DNA of 64,000 nucleotides from Faecalibacillus intestinalis (GCF_003024685.1 NZ_PYLQ01000001.1:230142-294141), one strand, 5' to 3'; numbered from the stretch's first letter, positions 26,311 through 34,442 are shown. Notes: generated by a model from the letters alone, not told the origin. Translations and numbers: made by a program.

Positions 26311-26338
26311 AACATCGCTCAAGCAGCGATGTTTTTTT
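26311..26338 (+). terminator. Riboswitch-controlled terminator
   Basis: Arms AACATCGCT (26311-26319) and AGCGATGTT (26325-26333), CAAGC loop, seven-T tail. Located between the M-box and mgtE as the expression platform. Confidence 0.85.
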
Positions 26339-26355
26339 GTGAGGAGGTGAGTTAT

Positions 26356-26526
26356 ATGGACGAGGGTTGTCAAAGGCAAATTCAAAGAAGGAGGAAATAT
26401 AAAAATGAAAAAAGAATTAATGCTAGAATTATTAAATACAAAACAATACAAACAATTACATACTTTATTAATGGAAAACAATGCTGTCGATATAGCTTAT
26501 CTTTTACAACAAATAGAAATTGGTGA
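26356..26526 (+). CDS. Possible upstream ORF overlapping the mgtE start
   Basis: ATG at 26356 follows GAGGAGGTGA (26341-26350), an almost perfect match to the anti-Shine-Dalgarno sequence with 5-nt spacing. The frame (56 residues, MDEGCQRQIQRRRKYKNEK at its start) runs past the mgtE start codon in another frame (+1). The acidic start followed by an Arg-rich stretch is unusual. Either it is a genuine regulatory leader ORF or the overlap is chance and only the first codons matter. The part overlapping mgtE shows no independent protein character. Confidence 0.35.
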   Translation: MDEGCQRQIQRRRKYKNEKRINARIIKYKTIQTITYFINGKQCCRYSLSFTTNRNW

Positions 26527-27736
26527 TTGTGCTATTGCTTTTCGTTTACTTTCTAAAAAGAAAGCAGCACAAGTATTTTCAAATATGGATATTCAAACGC
26601 AAAGTCAACTTGTAGAATTGTTTAGTGAAAAAGAGTTAGAATCATTGATTGAAAATCAATATATGGATGATCTTGTAGATTTAATCGAAGAATTACCTGC
26701 AAATTTAGTAACAAGACTTTTAAAACATGTTGATGAAAATCAAAGACAAGTCATCAATCAACTTTTGAGTTATCCTAAAGATAGTGCTGGAACAATTATG
26801 ACTACTGAATTTCTTTCTTTAAAGAAAGAAACTCAACTTGAAGATGCTTTAAAATATATTAAACAAAATGGAAATCATTGTAAAAGCATTTATACAAGTT
26901 ATGTTTGTCAAGATAAAAAATTAATAGGAATTGTTTCGACGAAAGATATTTTATTAAATGATGAAAATAAAAGTATTGAGGAAATTATGAAAGAAGATTT
27001 TCAATATGTTTATACTCATACAGATCAAGAAGAAGTTGTTAATATTTTTAGAAAATATGATTTAGTTGTTTTACCTGTTTTAGATGATGAAAAAATGCTT
27101 GTAGGAATTGTGACAGTTGATGATGTCATGGATGTTATGGTCGATGAAACAAGTGAAGATATTTCTAAAATGGCTGCTGTAGAACCACATGATAAAAGTT
27201 ATTTTGAAACATCTGTTTTTGAACATGCTAAACATCGTATTATTTGGTTACTTGTATTGATGTTTTCTGCAACGCTTACAGGAAGTATTATTACAAGATA
27301 TGAAAATGCTTTTCAAGCAGTACCTTTATTAGTCTCATTTATTCCTATGTTAATGGATACGGGAGGAAATTGTGGCTCTCAAAGTTCTACTTTAATTATT
27401 AGAGGGATTGCTTTAAATGAAATTCGTTTTAAAGAAATCTTTAAAGTGATGTTTAAAGAATTTAGAATTGCATTAGTAGTAGGAGTGATTTTAGCAATTG
27501 CGAATGGACTTAGAATTTATGTGATGTATCAAGACATTAATATTGCTTTTGTGATTGCTTTATCTTTAATTGTAACAGTTATTTTATCTAAATTAATTGG
27601 TTGTATTCTTCCTTTAGTTGCCAATCAAATTGGTTTAGATCCAGCAATTATGGCTTCACCACTTATTACAACAATTGTAGATACATGTTCTATTCTTGTT
27701 TATTTCAACATTGCAGTACACATTTTTAACTTATAA
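26405..27736 (+). CDS. mgtE: Magnesium transporter MgtE, M-box-controlled copy
   Basis: 443-residue Mg2+ channel/transporter. N-terminal MgtE_N superhelical domain (1-120, ending SYPKDSAGTIMTTEF near 120-134), two CBS domains (about 125-245; VVLPVLDDEKMLVGIVTVDDV near 220-240) that sense cytosolic Mg2+, then five membrane segments with the pore signature in PMLMDTGGNCGSQSSTLIIR near 313-332. Own ribosome site AAGGAGGAAAT. It lies behind the M-box riboswitch and terminator, so it should be expressed at low Mg2+. A second, divergent mgtE is 1.2 kb downstream. Confidence 0.93.
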   Translation: MKKELMLELLNTKQYKQLHTLLMENNAVDIAYLLQQIEIGDCAIAFRLLSKKKAAQVFSNMDIQTQSQLVELFSEKELESLIENQYMDDLVDLIEELPANLVTRLLKHVDENQRQVINQLLSYPKDSAGTIMTTEFLSLKKETQLEDALKYIKQNGNHCKSIYTSYVCQDKKLIGIVSTKDILLNDENKSIEEIMKEDFQYVYTHTDQEEVVNIFRKYDLVVLPVLDDEKMLVGIVTVDDVMDVMVDETSEDISKMAAVEPHDKSYFETSVFEHAKHRIIWLLVLMFSATLTGSIITRYENAFQAVPLLVSFIPMLMDTGGNCGSQSSTLIIRGIALNEIRFKEIFKVMFKEFRIALVVGVILAIANGLRIYVMYQDINIAFVIALSLIVTVILSKLIGCILPLVANQIGLDPAIMASPLITTIVDTCSILVYFNIAVHIFNL

Positions 27737-27778
27737 ATTTTGTGCTACAATATAGAAAAATAAATGGGGGATGAAAAA

Positions 27779-28726
27779 ATGGAAATAAAAACAGTTGCTG
27801 TTTTAGGTGCTGGAGCAGTAGGTTCATATATTATTTGGGGACTAGATAAAAAAGTAAAATTAGGTGTTATTGGCGAAGGGGAACGTGCTAAACGTTTACA
27901 AAAGGGATGTTTGATTAATGATCAAATGTATTATCCTGAAGTATGGTCACCGACAGAAGCACATGGAGTGGATTTACTGATTGTTTCTTTAAAATATTGT
28001 GCTTTAAAAGATGTCTTAAAATCTATTCAAACGATCGTTGATGATCATACAATTGTCATGTCTTTAATGAATGGCGTAGATAGTGAAGAAATCATTGGAG
28101 AAGCCATTGGAAAAGAACATCTTATGCCATCTTTAATTAAGATTGCTTCACGTAAAGAAAATGGTTATCGTTTTGATCCTGAAACAACTATTGGAATTGT
28201 TTTTGGAGAACTCCAAGCACCTTATCAAAGCAAACGTGTACAAGCAATAGAATCATTATTTGAAAATACAGGAATCCACTTTCGTGCAAGTGAATATATT
28301 CAAGAAGAAATTTGGAGTAAATTTCGTTTAAATGTTTGTAATAATTTACCTCAAGCTATTTTAGGCGCAGGAGTAGGTTGTTATCGAGATAGTGAACATA
28401 TGAAATTTATTCAAGGTGGTTTACGTCATGAACTTGAAACTATTGCACACGCTAAAGGAATTGATTTAAGTAAAGCTGATTCTTCTTCATCGCGAGGAAG
28501 TGCTGTACCAGCAAGTGCTCGTTATTCAACATTGCAAGATTTAGATGCTAAACGTCATAGTGAAATTGATATGTTTTCTGGAGCGTTGATTAAAATGGGA
28601 AAGGAGCTTCATATTCCTACACCTTATAATGAATATACTTATCATATGATTAAAGCACTTGAAGAAAAGAATGATGGTTTGTTTGATTATGATCAAGAAA
28701 ATCAAAGAAATATGTGTTCTAAATAA
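27779..28726 (+). CDS. Ketopantoate reductase family protein
   Basis: 315 residues of the ApbA/PanE family: NAD(P)-binding GAGAVGSYIIWGL at 10-22, an LMNGVDSEE segment near 98-106, KFRLNVCNNLPQA near 181-193 (catalytic Lys/Asn region) and a C-terminal helical domain with SSSRGSAVPASARYSTLQD. PanE reduces ketopantoate in pantothenate synthesis; many paralogues reduce other substrates and no pan genes are nearby, so the exact reaction is uncertain. ATG 27779 was chosen because TGGGGGA directly precedes it; an in-frame ATG at 27764 overlaps that site. Confidence 0.75.
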   Translation: MEIKTVAVLGAGAVGSYIIWGLDKKVKLGVIGEGERAKRLQKGCLINDQMYYPEVWSPTEAHGVDLLIVSLKYCALKDVLKSIQTIVDDHTIVMSLMNGVDSEEIIGEAIGKEHLMPSLIKIASRKENGYRFDPETTIGIVFGELQAPYQSKRVQAIESLFENTGIHFRASEYIQEEIWSKFRLNVCNNLPQAILGAGVGCYRDSEHMKFIQGGLRHELETIAHAKGIDLSKADSSSSRGSAVPASARYSTLQDLDAKRHSEIDMFSGALIKMGKELHIPTPYNEYTYHMIKALEEKNDGLFDYDQENQRNMCSK

Positions 28727-28756
28727 GAAGATACCAAATGTTATCTTCTTTTTTTA
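28725..28756 (+). terminator. Terminator between the reductase gene and mgtE leader
   Basis: Arms AAGAAGATA (28725-28733) and TATCTTCTT (28742-28750), then a T run. It separates the reductase from the second mgtE transcript. Confidence 0.75.
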
Positions 28757-28813
28757 TAAAATCAATCTTTTTATTATGTAAAAAATGATTTTTTTCTTTA
28801 AAAGTTTGAACAT

Positions 28814-28841
28814 TATGATAAAATGAACAAGGTGGAGGTGG
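28814..28841 (+). promoter_or_regulatory. Putative -10 region and ribosome site of the mgtE leader ORF
   Basis: Overlapping -10-like hexamers TATGAT (28814-28819) and TAAAAT (28819-28824), followed at once by GGTGGAGGTGG (28831-28841). The predicted transcript starts close to 28831, so the leader ORF is its first element. The -35 region is weak. Confidence 0.45.
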
Positions 28842-28846
28842 TAATA

Positions 28847-28930
28847 ATGATAGTAGACCCGTTATCCGGTGGACATAATGGTAATAGTGAGGATCATTTA
28901 CCACCGTCGGTAAAGTTCCTCTTTAAATAA
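28847..28930 (+). CDS. 27-residue regulatory leader peptide of the second mgtE
   Basis: ATG 28847 is 8 nt after GGAGG (28834-28838). The peptide begins MIVDPLSGGHNG, continues with NSED, HLPPSVK, and ends FLFK before TAA. It contains an Asp-Pro at codons 4-5, an acidic ED pair and a Pro-Pro at codons 19-20, features that destabilise or slow ribosomes, as in the enterobacterial MgtL leader. The stop codon lies in a hairpin that covers the mgtE ribosome site, 14 nt before the mgtE start. It is too short and too well placed to be an ordinary gene; a regulatory role is inference. Confidence 0.7.
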   Translation: MIVDPLSGGHNGNSEDHLPPSVKFLFK

Positions 28931-28937
28931 GAGGGGG
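28889..28937 (+). promoter_or_regulatory. Mutually exclusive hairpins controlling the mgtE ribosome site
   Basis: Hairpin A: 28889-28893 pairs with 28917-28921, a C-G pair (28895/28915) and 28897-28902 with 28909-28914; 12 bp, loop ACCGTC. Hairpin B: 28916-28923 pairs with 28929-28936 (6 Watson-Crick plus 2 G-U), hiding the mgtE ribosome site GAGGGGG (28931-28937). A and B share 28917-28921, so only one can form. A third pairing (28837-28844 with 28898-28905) would hide the leader ORF ribosome site and competes with A. All pairs were found by eye. Confidence 0.6.
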
Positions 28938-28944
28938 AAAATAA

Positions 28945-30288
28945 ATGATAAAACAAATGACTTCTGAAGAATTAAAAAATTTAATTCTTCATGGGAATAA
29001 AGAAATAATTAAAGAAGTTTTAGAAAATATTCACCCGGCAGATATCCTTGATATTTTGCATGAAGATGAAGATTCATCAAAAGAAATCTTAGAACATTTA
29101 CCAAATGAAGTTATTGGTGATATTTTAGATGAAGAAGATGATGAAGAACTTATCTTAGAATGGTTGAATTTATTTTCAAAATACAAACAAAAACAAATCT
29201 TAGATGAAGTAAGTCATGACGTTATTACGGATGTTATCGGATCAATCGAAGATGAAGATGAAAAAAATGCTTTTTTAGAGTTATTGGAAGATGACGATAA
29301 AGAAGATGTCAAACAGTTATTACAATATAACCCAGAAACTGCTGGGGGAATTATGACAACTGAATATTTAGATATTCATGCAAATAATACAGTCAAAGAA
29401 ACATTGTTATTTTTGCAAACAACGGAAGAAGAACCTAGACATTATCTTTATGTTGTAGATAAAGAAAATGTATTAAAAGGGGTTGTTTCTTTAGGTGATA
29501 TCGTTACAAGTAACTTTGATACACCAATGCTTGAGATTACAAATCAAAATGTTAAAGCTGTTTATTATTATGAAGACCAAGAAGAAGTTGCGAAGACTTT
29601 TAGTAAATATGGATATATTTTGATGCCTGTTATAGATGAACAACATCATTTATTAGGTGTTATTGATATCGATGATGTTATGGATGTCATCGAAGAAGAA
29701 ACAACAGAAGACATGAACTTATTAGGAGGGGTTGGTTCTGAAGAACGTTTAGATTCAACACTTGTAGAATCTTTTAAAAACCGTATTCCTTGGTTGATTG
29801 TCAATCTTTTTACAGCAATTATGGCTTCAAGTGTTGTTAGTGTTTTTGAAGGAACAATTGCGAAAGTTGTTGCTCTTGCAACGATTAGCCCGATTATTAC
29901 AGGAATGGGTGGTAATGCCGGAACACAAACTTTAACTATTGTTGTTCGTGGTTTATCACTAGGAGAATTAGATAAAGAAAATGCTCGCAAAGTTTTATTA
30001 AAAGAAATTGGACTTGGTATTTTAAATGGTGTTGTCATTGGGGCATTAGTTTCAGTAGGGGCTTGGTTCTTTGCTGGTAATCCATGGTTTGGTGTTGTAG
30101 CTGGACTCGCCATGATTTGTAACATGATCGTTGCCACACTTGCAGGTTATTTTGTACCAGTTATTTTAGATAGATTTCATGTTGATCCAGCCCTTGCCAG
30201 TGGGGTTTTTGTAACAACATGTACAGATATGTTTGGCTTCTTTGCGTTTTTAGGACTTGCGACCATTTTAATGACACATTTACTCTAA
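28945..30288 (+). CDS. mgtE: Magnesium transporter MgtE, leader-peptide-linked copy
   Basis: 447 residues with the same architecture as the copy at 26405: MgtE_N domain (1-130; YNPETAGGIMTTEYL near 130), CBS pair (about 135-255; GYILMPVIDEQHHLLGVIDI near 226-245), then five membrane segments with the pore signature ISPIITGMGGNAGTQTLTIV near 314-333 and DPALASGVFVTT near 413. The GNxGTQ pore motif is closer to canonical MgtE than GNCGSQ of the first copy. Ribosome site GAGGGGG at 28931-28937. It follows a translated leader peptide rather than an M-box. Confidence 0.93.
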   Translation: MIKQMTSEELKNLILHGNKEIIKEVLENIHPADILDILHEDEDSSKEILEHLPNEVIGDILDEEDDEELILEWLNLFSKYKQKQILDEVSHDVITDVIGSIEDEDEKNAFLELLEDDDKEDVKQLLQYNPETAGGIMTTEYLDIHANNTVKETLLFLQTTEEEPRHYLYVVDKENVLKGVVSLGDIVTSNFDTPMLEITNQNVKAVYYYEDQEEVAKTFSKYGYILMPVIDEQHHLLGVIDIDDVMDVIEEETTEDMNLLGGVGSEERLDSTLVESFKNRIPWLIVNLFTAIMASSVVSVFEGTIAKVVALATISPIITGMGGNAGTQTLTIVVRGLSLGELDKENARKVLLKEIGLGILNGVVIGALVSVGAWFFAGNPWFGVVAGLAMICNMIVATLAGYFVPVILDRFHVDPALASGVFVTTCTDMFGFFAFLGLATILMTHLL

Positions 30289-30290
30289 TA

Positions 30291-30323
30291 AAAAAACATT
30301 GGAAAAAAAGCCAATGTTTTTTT
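30291..30323. terminator. Bidirectional terminator between mgtE and a HAD gene
   Basis: Arms 30291-30302 and 30311-30322 (12 bp: A6 plus CATTGG), with A-rich and T-rich flanks so it can act on both strands for the convergent genes. Confidence 0.8.
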
Positions 30324-31173
30324 ATATAAGTTGATATTTTTTCATGGTTTTATAAATACCATCTTCAGCAATATCATCACATACTTCATCAGCAATTGCT
30401 TTTAAACCTTCTTTAGCGTTACCAACAGCGATACCGATATGGCAATACTCTAACATATCCGCGTCATTCATGCCATCGCCAAAGGCAAAAGTGTTTTCTT
30501 GAGGAATGTTTAAATGATTGATAAGTGCTTCAATGGCGCTTGCCTTGTTAACACCAACAACGGATAATTCCCCTGAGTCATCTCCAAAAGAAGGAACGGT
30601 ACAATGAATAACATTGAATGCATCAGAAAAGTTATCTATAATTGTTTGAAAAGGAATATCTTTATTTTCTAAAAAACAAATTTTATTGACATCACTACGA
30701 TACATACTTTCTCCCTCTATTAAAGATGTAATAAAATGACTTGGTTGTTCAGCTTTTTTCTTTCTAGCCTTTTCGTCATTTTCTAAATCGCCATAAGTAA
30801 TCATTTCTAAGCGAGATACTAAATTTTCACTAGCAAATAATCCACCATTACTTTCAAGATAGTAGTCATAATCATTTTCTTCAAAGAAATCAACGACACG
30901 ATTTACATCTTTGTCAGATACTTTTTTATGATAAAGCATTTCATCACCAATGGTTACAAAGCCACCACCAGCACCAATGATGCCATCAAAACCGACATCT
31001 AAAATATGTGGGTAGATTTCAGCAAGTGATCTTCCTGTACATAAAAAACATAAATTCCCTTTTTTTCTTGTTTCTCTTACTGCTTTGATTGTTGATTCTG
31101 GTACATATTCTCTTGCAGGTCTAACATCAACGAGAGTACCATCAACATCAAAAAAGATAATTTTTTTATTCAT
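30322..31173 (-). CDS. Cof-type HAD-superfamily phosphatase
   Basis: 283 residues. Motif I FFDVDGTLVDVRP at 7-19, motif II CTGRS near 50, and motif IV FAFGDGMNDADMLEYC near 229-244. Between them lies a Cof-type cap. It is one of six Cof-type phosphatases in the window and is most similar in look to the one at 46757 (both have the pattern DVGFDGxIxAxGxF). It is a single gene on the minus strand; substrate unknown. Confidence 0.83.
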   Translation of the reverse strand: MNKKIIFFDVDGTLVDVRPAREYVPESTIKAVRETRKKGNLCFLCTGRSLAEIYPHILDVGFDGIIGAGGGFVTIGDEMLYHKKVSDKDVNRVVDFFEENDYDYYLESNGGLFASENLVSRLEMITYGDLENDEKARKKKAEQPSHFITSLIEGESMYRSDVNKICFLENKDIPFQTIIDNFSDAFNVIHCTVPSFGDDSGELSVVGVNKASAIEALINHLNIPQENTFAFGDGMNDADMLEYCHIGIAVGNAKEGLKAIADEVCDDIAEDGIYKTMKKYQLI

Positions 31174-31297
31174 AACTAACCTCCAACTTAATTTTATTAT
31201 AGCGAAAAGAATGTATTGAAATTATTTTTTTTCATTTCGTGCAAATATTTTTGTTTTCAATAAAATAAGAGTAAAATTATAAATGGAAGGTGAATGT

Positions 31298-32644
31298 ATG
31301 AAAGGAAATACACAGGATTTAACAAAAGGAAGTATTGTCAAAGCAATTATTTTGTTTTCAATTCCTTTATTAATAGGTAACTTATTTCAACAACTTTATA
31401 ATGCAGTCGATTCTTATGTTGTAGGAAATTATGTTGGAAAAGTTGCTTTAGCGGCAGTTGGTGCAAGTACACCAATCATTAATATGTTGATTGGTTTTTT
31501 TATGGGAATTTCAACAGGGGCAGGAGTTGTTATTGCTCAATTCTTTGGAGCTGGTAATACTTGTAAAATGAAAAGAGCAATTCATAATAGTATCGCTTTA
31601 ACTCTTGTTATGGGAGTTGTTTTAACGATTGTTGGTTTATTATTTAATGATCCAATTTTAAAAGCAATTGGTGTTCCTAGTGAAGTGTTTTCTGAAGCTT
31701 CAACGTATTTATCTATTTATTTTTGGAGTCTTATTTTTGTAATGGTCTATAATATGGGATCAGGTATCTTACGTTCGGTGGGAGATTCTAAAAGACCGCT
31801 TTATTTTTTGATTTTTTCAAGTGTTGTTAATATTATCCTAGACTTTTTATTTGTTAAATATTTTCATTTTGGTGTAGCTGGTGCAGGATATGCGACTTTA
31901 ATTGCTCAAGCTATTTCAGCAATTATGGTCATGTATGTTTTAATGAAAACAGAGGATGATTATAAAGTTGTTTTAAAGGAAATTGGTTTTGACAAAGAAA
32001 TTTTATTAAAAATTATAAAAATTGGTTTACCTACAGGTTTTCAACAAAGTATTGTTTCTTTATCAAATGTCATTGTTCAATCTTATATTAATGTTTATGG
32101 AGCCTCTGTTATAGCAGGTTATTCTGTAACGATTAAAATAGATGGTTTTGTTAACTTACCTTTACAAGCTTTTAATATGGCTATTACAACTTTTGTTGGT
32201 CAAAACATAGGAGCTAAACAGTATGACCGTGTAAAAAAAGGAGCTTATATTACAACAGCATTAGCAACACTTACCATTGCTTGTTTTGTAGTAATTATGT
32301 ATTTCTTTGGTCGTGATTTTATTGCTTTATTTAATCAAGAAAAAGATGTGATTGATGCTGGAAGATTGATGCAGTTAACATTCTTACCATTCTATATTGT
32401 TTTACCAATTAATCAAGTTATCAATGGAGTTTTACGTGGAGCCGGACGTTCAGCTGTTCCAATGTATGTGATGATATTCTCTTTTGTTTTCTTAAGACAA
32501 ATTTATCTTTTCTTAATTACAAAAGTAACAAGTGATATTGTTTATGTCTTTTTAGGATGGCCTACAACATGGGTCGTATGTAGTTTGATTTTTATTATTT
32601 ATTTTTTCAAAGTACAATGGTTACCACAAGAAAAAGATGCCTAG
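31298..32644 (+). CDS. MATE-family efflux transporter
   Basis: 448 residues, about 12 membrane segments. N-terminal GNLFQQLYNAVDSYVVGNYV (residues 27-46) is the classic start of the MATE family's VmrA/DinF-like branch, and the second half repeats it (IGLPTGFQQSIVSLSNVIVQ near 239-258). Cation-coupled exporter; substrate unknown. Start at 31298 because GGAAGGTGA lies just upstream; the in-frame ATG at 31283 precedes that site. Its TAG stop and the ispH stop overlap head-on within a palindrome. Confidence 0.85.
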   Translation: MKGNTQDLTKGSIVKAIILFSIPLLIGNLFQQLYNAVDSYVVGNYVGKVALAAVGASTPIINMLIGFFMGISTGAGVVIAQFFGAGNTCKMKRAIHNSIALTLVMGVVLTIVGLLFNDPILKAIGVPSEVFSEASTYLSIYFWSLIFVMVYNMGSGILRSVGDSKRPLYFLIFSSVVNIILDFLFVKYFHFGVAGAGYATLIAQAISAIMVMYVLMKTEDDYKVVLKEIGFDKEILLKIIKIGLPTGFQQSIVSLSNVIVQSYINVYGASVIAGYSVTIKIDGFVNLPLQAFNMAITTFVGQNIGAKQYDRVKKGAYITTALATLTIACFVVIMYFFGRDFIALFNQEKDVIDAGRLMQLTFLPFYIVLPINQVINGVLRGAGRSAVPMYVMIFSFVFLRQIYLFLITKVTSDIVYVFLGWPTTWVVCSLIFIIYFFKVQWLPQEKDA

Positions 32645-32654
32645 GCATCTTTTT
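32631..32654. terminator. Bidirectional terminator containing both stop codons
   Basis: Near-perfect palindrome: AAAAAGATGC (32631-32640), CTAG centre, GCATCTTTTT (32645-32654). CTAG supplies TAG for the plus gene and, on the other strand, TAG for ispH. Confidence 0.75.
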
Positions 32655-33570
32655 GGTTTAATATTTTATTTTTATCAATGATAGGTTTTTGATATGTTTT
32701 AGAATCATTGATATCAAATTGTTTTAAATAATCAATTACTTGATTTGTAAGATATGTTGGTGTAGAAGCTCCTGAGCTTACAGCAGCATATCTTTTATTT
32801 TTTAACCATTCAATTTCTAAATCTTCAATACTTTCAATCATATAAACATCACATGTATGATAATCATGAGCAATACTTGCAAGTTTTCTTGTGTTGTTTG
32901 AATGAGGATCACCAACAATAAAGATAATATCAACATCATCTTCAATGTTTTTAATAGCTTCTTGACGTATTTTAGTGGCTGTGCATGTTTCTTTTTCAAT
33001 TTCTACAAAAGGTAAAATTTCTTTTGCTTTTTCGCATAAATCATAAACATCATAAAGAGACATTGTTGTTTGATTAGTCATAACATATTTTTTAGTAGGA
33101 TCTATTGTTTTTAAATCGTCTATATTTGTTATTAAATGAATTCTTTTTTCATCAATTGAAATTGCACCTTCTGCTTCAGGATGTCCCTTTTTACCAATAT
33201 ACAAAATTTCATAACCTTCATTTAATTTATCTTGAATAAGATCATGAGTTTTAATTACATCTAAACAAGAGGCATCAATTACTTCTAAACCTTTTTCTTT
33301 CGCTTTATCAAATACTTTTTGACTTGCTCCATGAGCAGTAATAATGACTTTTCCTTCATTGATTTCATCTAATAGTTCTAATCGTGTTTTTCCTTTGATA
33401 TCAATTGTTTGAATTCCTAAATCTTCTAAAGCATTTACAATATATTGATTATGTACAATCATTCCTAGAATATAAACAGGTGCTGTTTGGTGTGCTTGTT
33501 TTTTAGCTATTTCAATTGCACGAACAACGCCTTTACAATAACCTCTAGGAACAATACCTTTTACTAACAT
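32641..33570 (-). CDS. ispH: 4-hydroxy-3-methylbut-2-enyl diphosphate reductase
   Basis: 309-residue [4Fe-4S] enzyme that makes IPP and DMAPP in the last step of the methylerythritol phosphate pathway. The three cluster Cys are visible: PRGYCKGV near residue 12, DASCLDV near 97 and ETCTATKIRQEA near 194. Also GMIVHNQYIV near 36, AHGAS near 79, GKKGHPEAEG near 120 and SGASTPTYL near 268. Upstream on the same strand is a YqfQ-like gene, the same neighbourhood as yqfP-yqfQ in Bacillus. Confidence 0.93.
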   Translation of the reverse strand: MLVKGIVPRGYCKGVVRAIEIAKKQAHQTAPVYILGMIVHNQYIVNALEDLGIQTIDIKGKTRLELLDEINEGKVIITAHGASQKVFDKAKEKGLEVIDASCLDVIKTHDLIQDKLNEGYEILYIGKKGHPEAEGAISIDEKRIHLITNIDDLKTIDPTKKYVMTNQTTMSLYDVYDLCEKAKEILPFVEIEKETCTATKIRQEAIKNIEDDVDIIFIVGDPHSNNTRKLASIAHDYHTCDVYMIESIEDLEIEWLKNKRYAAVSSGASTPTYLTNQVIDYLKQFDINDSKTYQKPIIDKNKILNQKDA

Positions 33571-33591
33571 CTTTTATCACCTCAAAGATGA

Positions 33592-33894
33592 TTATAACAT
33601 ATTTTCAAATATTTCATTGTTTTCTTTAGAAATTGGTTTTAATTCCTTTTCTATTTCATCAAAATCTATGTCATTTAAATGATTCATTGCTTTTAATAAA
33701 GTCAAACCTTGTTTGGTATTATCAATTAATGGTTTTACTTGATAGATAATAGGAATAACTTGATTTGCAATTTGAATACCTCGTATCGTTGTATGAAGAG
33801 TATGTTGTAAATTAAATTTTTTAGGCATTCTTTGAAAATAAGGATACATCTGAGGTTGATAGTAATAATAATTGGGGTTTTGATAAGGATACAT
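33592..33894 (-). CDS. YqfQ/VrrA-like small protein
   Basis: 100 residues with a Tyr/Pro/Gln-rich N-terminus (YPYQNPNYYYYQPQMYPYF) and a helical C-terminal half (IRGIQIANQVIPIIYQVKPL and on) ending acidic. The low-complexity Tyr/Pro start and the position beside ispH match the YqfQ/VrrA family, whose members may be spore-associated; function is unproven. 21 nt separate it from ispH and both are probably cotranscribed. Confidence 0.6.
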   Translation of the reverse strand: MYPYQNPNYYYYQPQMYPYFQRMPKKFNLQHTLHTTIRGIQIANQVIPIIYQVKPLIDNTKQGLTLLKAMNHLNDIDFDEIEKELKPISKENNEIFENML

Positions 33895-33981
33895 AAAATC
33901 ACCTACTATAAAATATGATGAAAAGATAAAAAAGTGAAACTTAAAAAGATAAGATAAAAATTACAAAAAAAATAAAAGCCC

Positions 33982-34010
33982 TTACATTGAAATGGAGGGT
34001 ATGTTATACT
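33982..34010 (+). promoter_or_regulatory. Promoter of the IIB-like gene
   Basis: TTACAT (33982-33987), 17-nt spacer, TATACT (34005-34010), then GAGGTG and ATG 34032. Confidence 0.6.
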
Positions 34011-34031
34011 AACAAATAGTGAGGTGTTTAA

Positions 34032-34442
34032 ATGATTAGAATATTATTATGTTGTGGTGGGGGCTTTTCCTCAAGTGCTATTGCAACAAGGATGGAAAAA
34101 GAAATTAAAGAAAAAAATTTAGAAGATAAATACAGTATTGAATTTTTACCATTTGGTTTAGGATTAAAAGAATTAGACCGTTTTGATGTTGTTATTTTAT
34201 GTCCACATTTGAAGGTAGAATTAGATAGAGCTTTAAAAAATCAAACAATTGATAAACCACTTTATTTACTTCCACCTAAAATGTATGGACTCATGAAATT
34301 TGATGAAATCATTGTCGATATTGAAGATGTAATGAAAATGTATCAAGAAAATCCAGTCGTACCTGTAAAATTTCCTGGAGAAGATAATTTATTACGTATT
34401 ACTAGAGGTGTTGCTTATCGCCACGCACATCCCTTAAAATAG
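34032..34442 (+). CDS. Orphan PTS IIB-like protein (lactose/cellobiose type)
   Basis: 136 residues. The start IRILLCCGGGFSSSAIATRM (2-21) has the Cys-rich phosphorylation loop of PTS IIB of the lactose/chitobiose family, where the Cys is phosphorylated by IIA. Two adjacent Cys are present (CCGGG). Next come FDVVILCPHLK near 55-65 and the C-terminal helices. The last 40 residues extend beyond the usual fold. No IIA or IIC gene is nearby, so it may serve a distant permease or act in signalling. Its 3' end overlaps the convergent gene by 9 nt. Confidence 0.7.
   Translation: MIRILLCCGGGFSSSAIATRMEKEIKEKNLEDKYSIEFLPFGLGLKELDRFDVVILCPHLKVELDRALKNQTIDKPLYLLPPKMYGLMKFDEIIVDIEDVMKMYQENPVVPVKFPGEDNLLRITRGVAYRHAHPLK

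Noticed and set aside
28719..28904. Open frame on the minus strand across the second mgtE leader
   Set aside because: Low-complexity reading through a terminator, no ribosome site; antisense shadow of the leader region.
29646..30137. 163-codon minus-strand frame inside mgtE
   Set aside because: Fully antisense to a clear MgtE gene; its Pro/Thr/Ala-rich content mirrors the plus-strand codons, and no start signals are seen.
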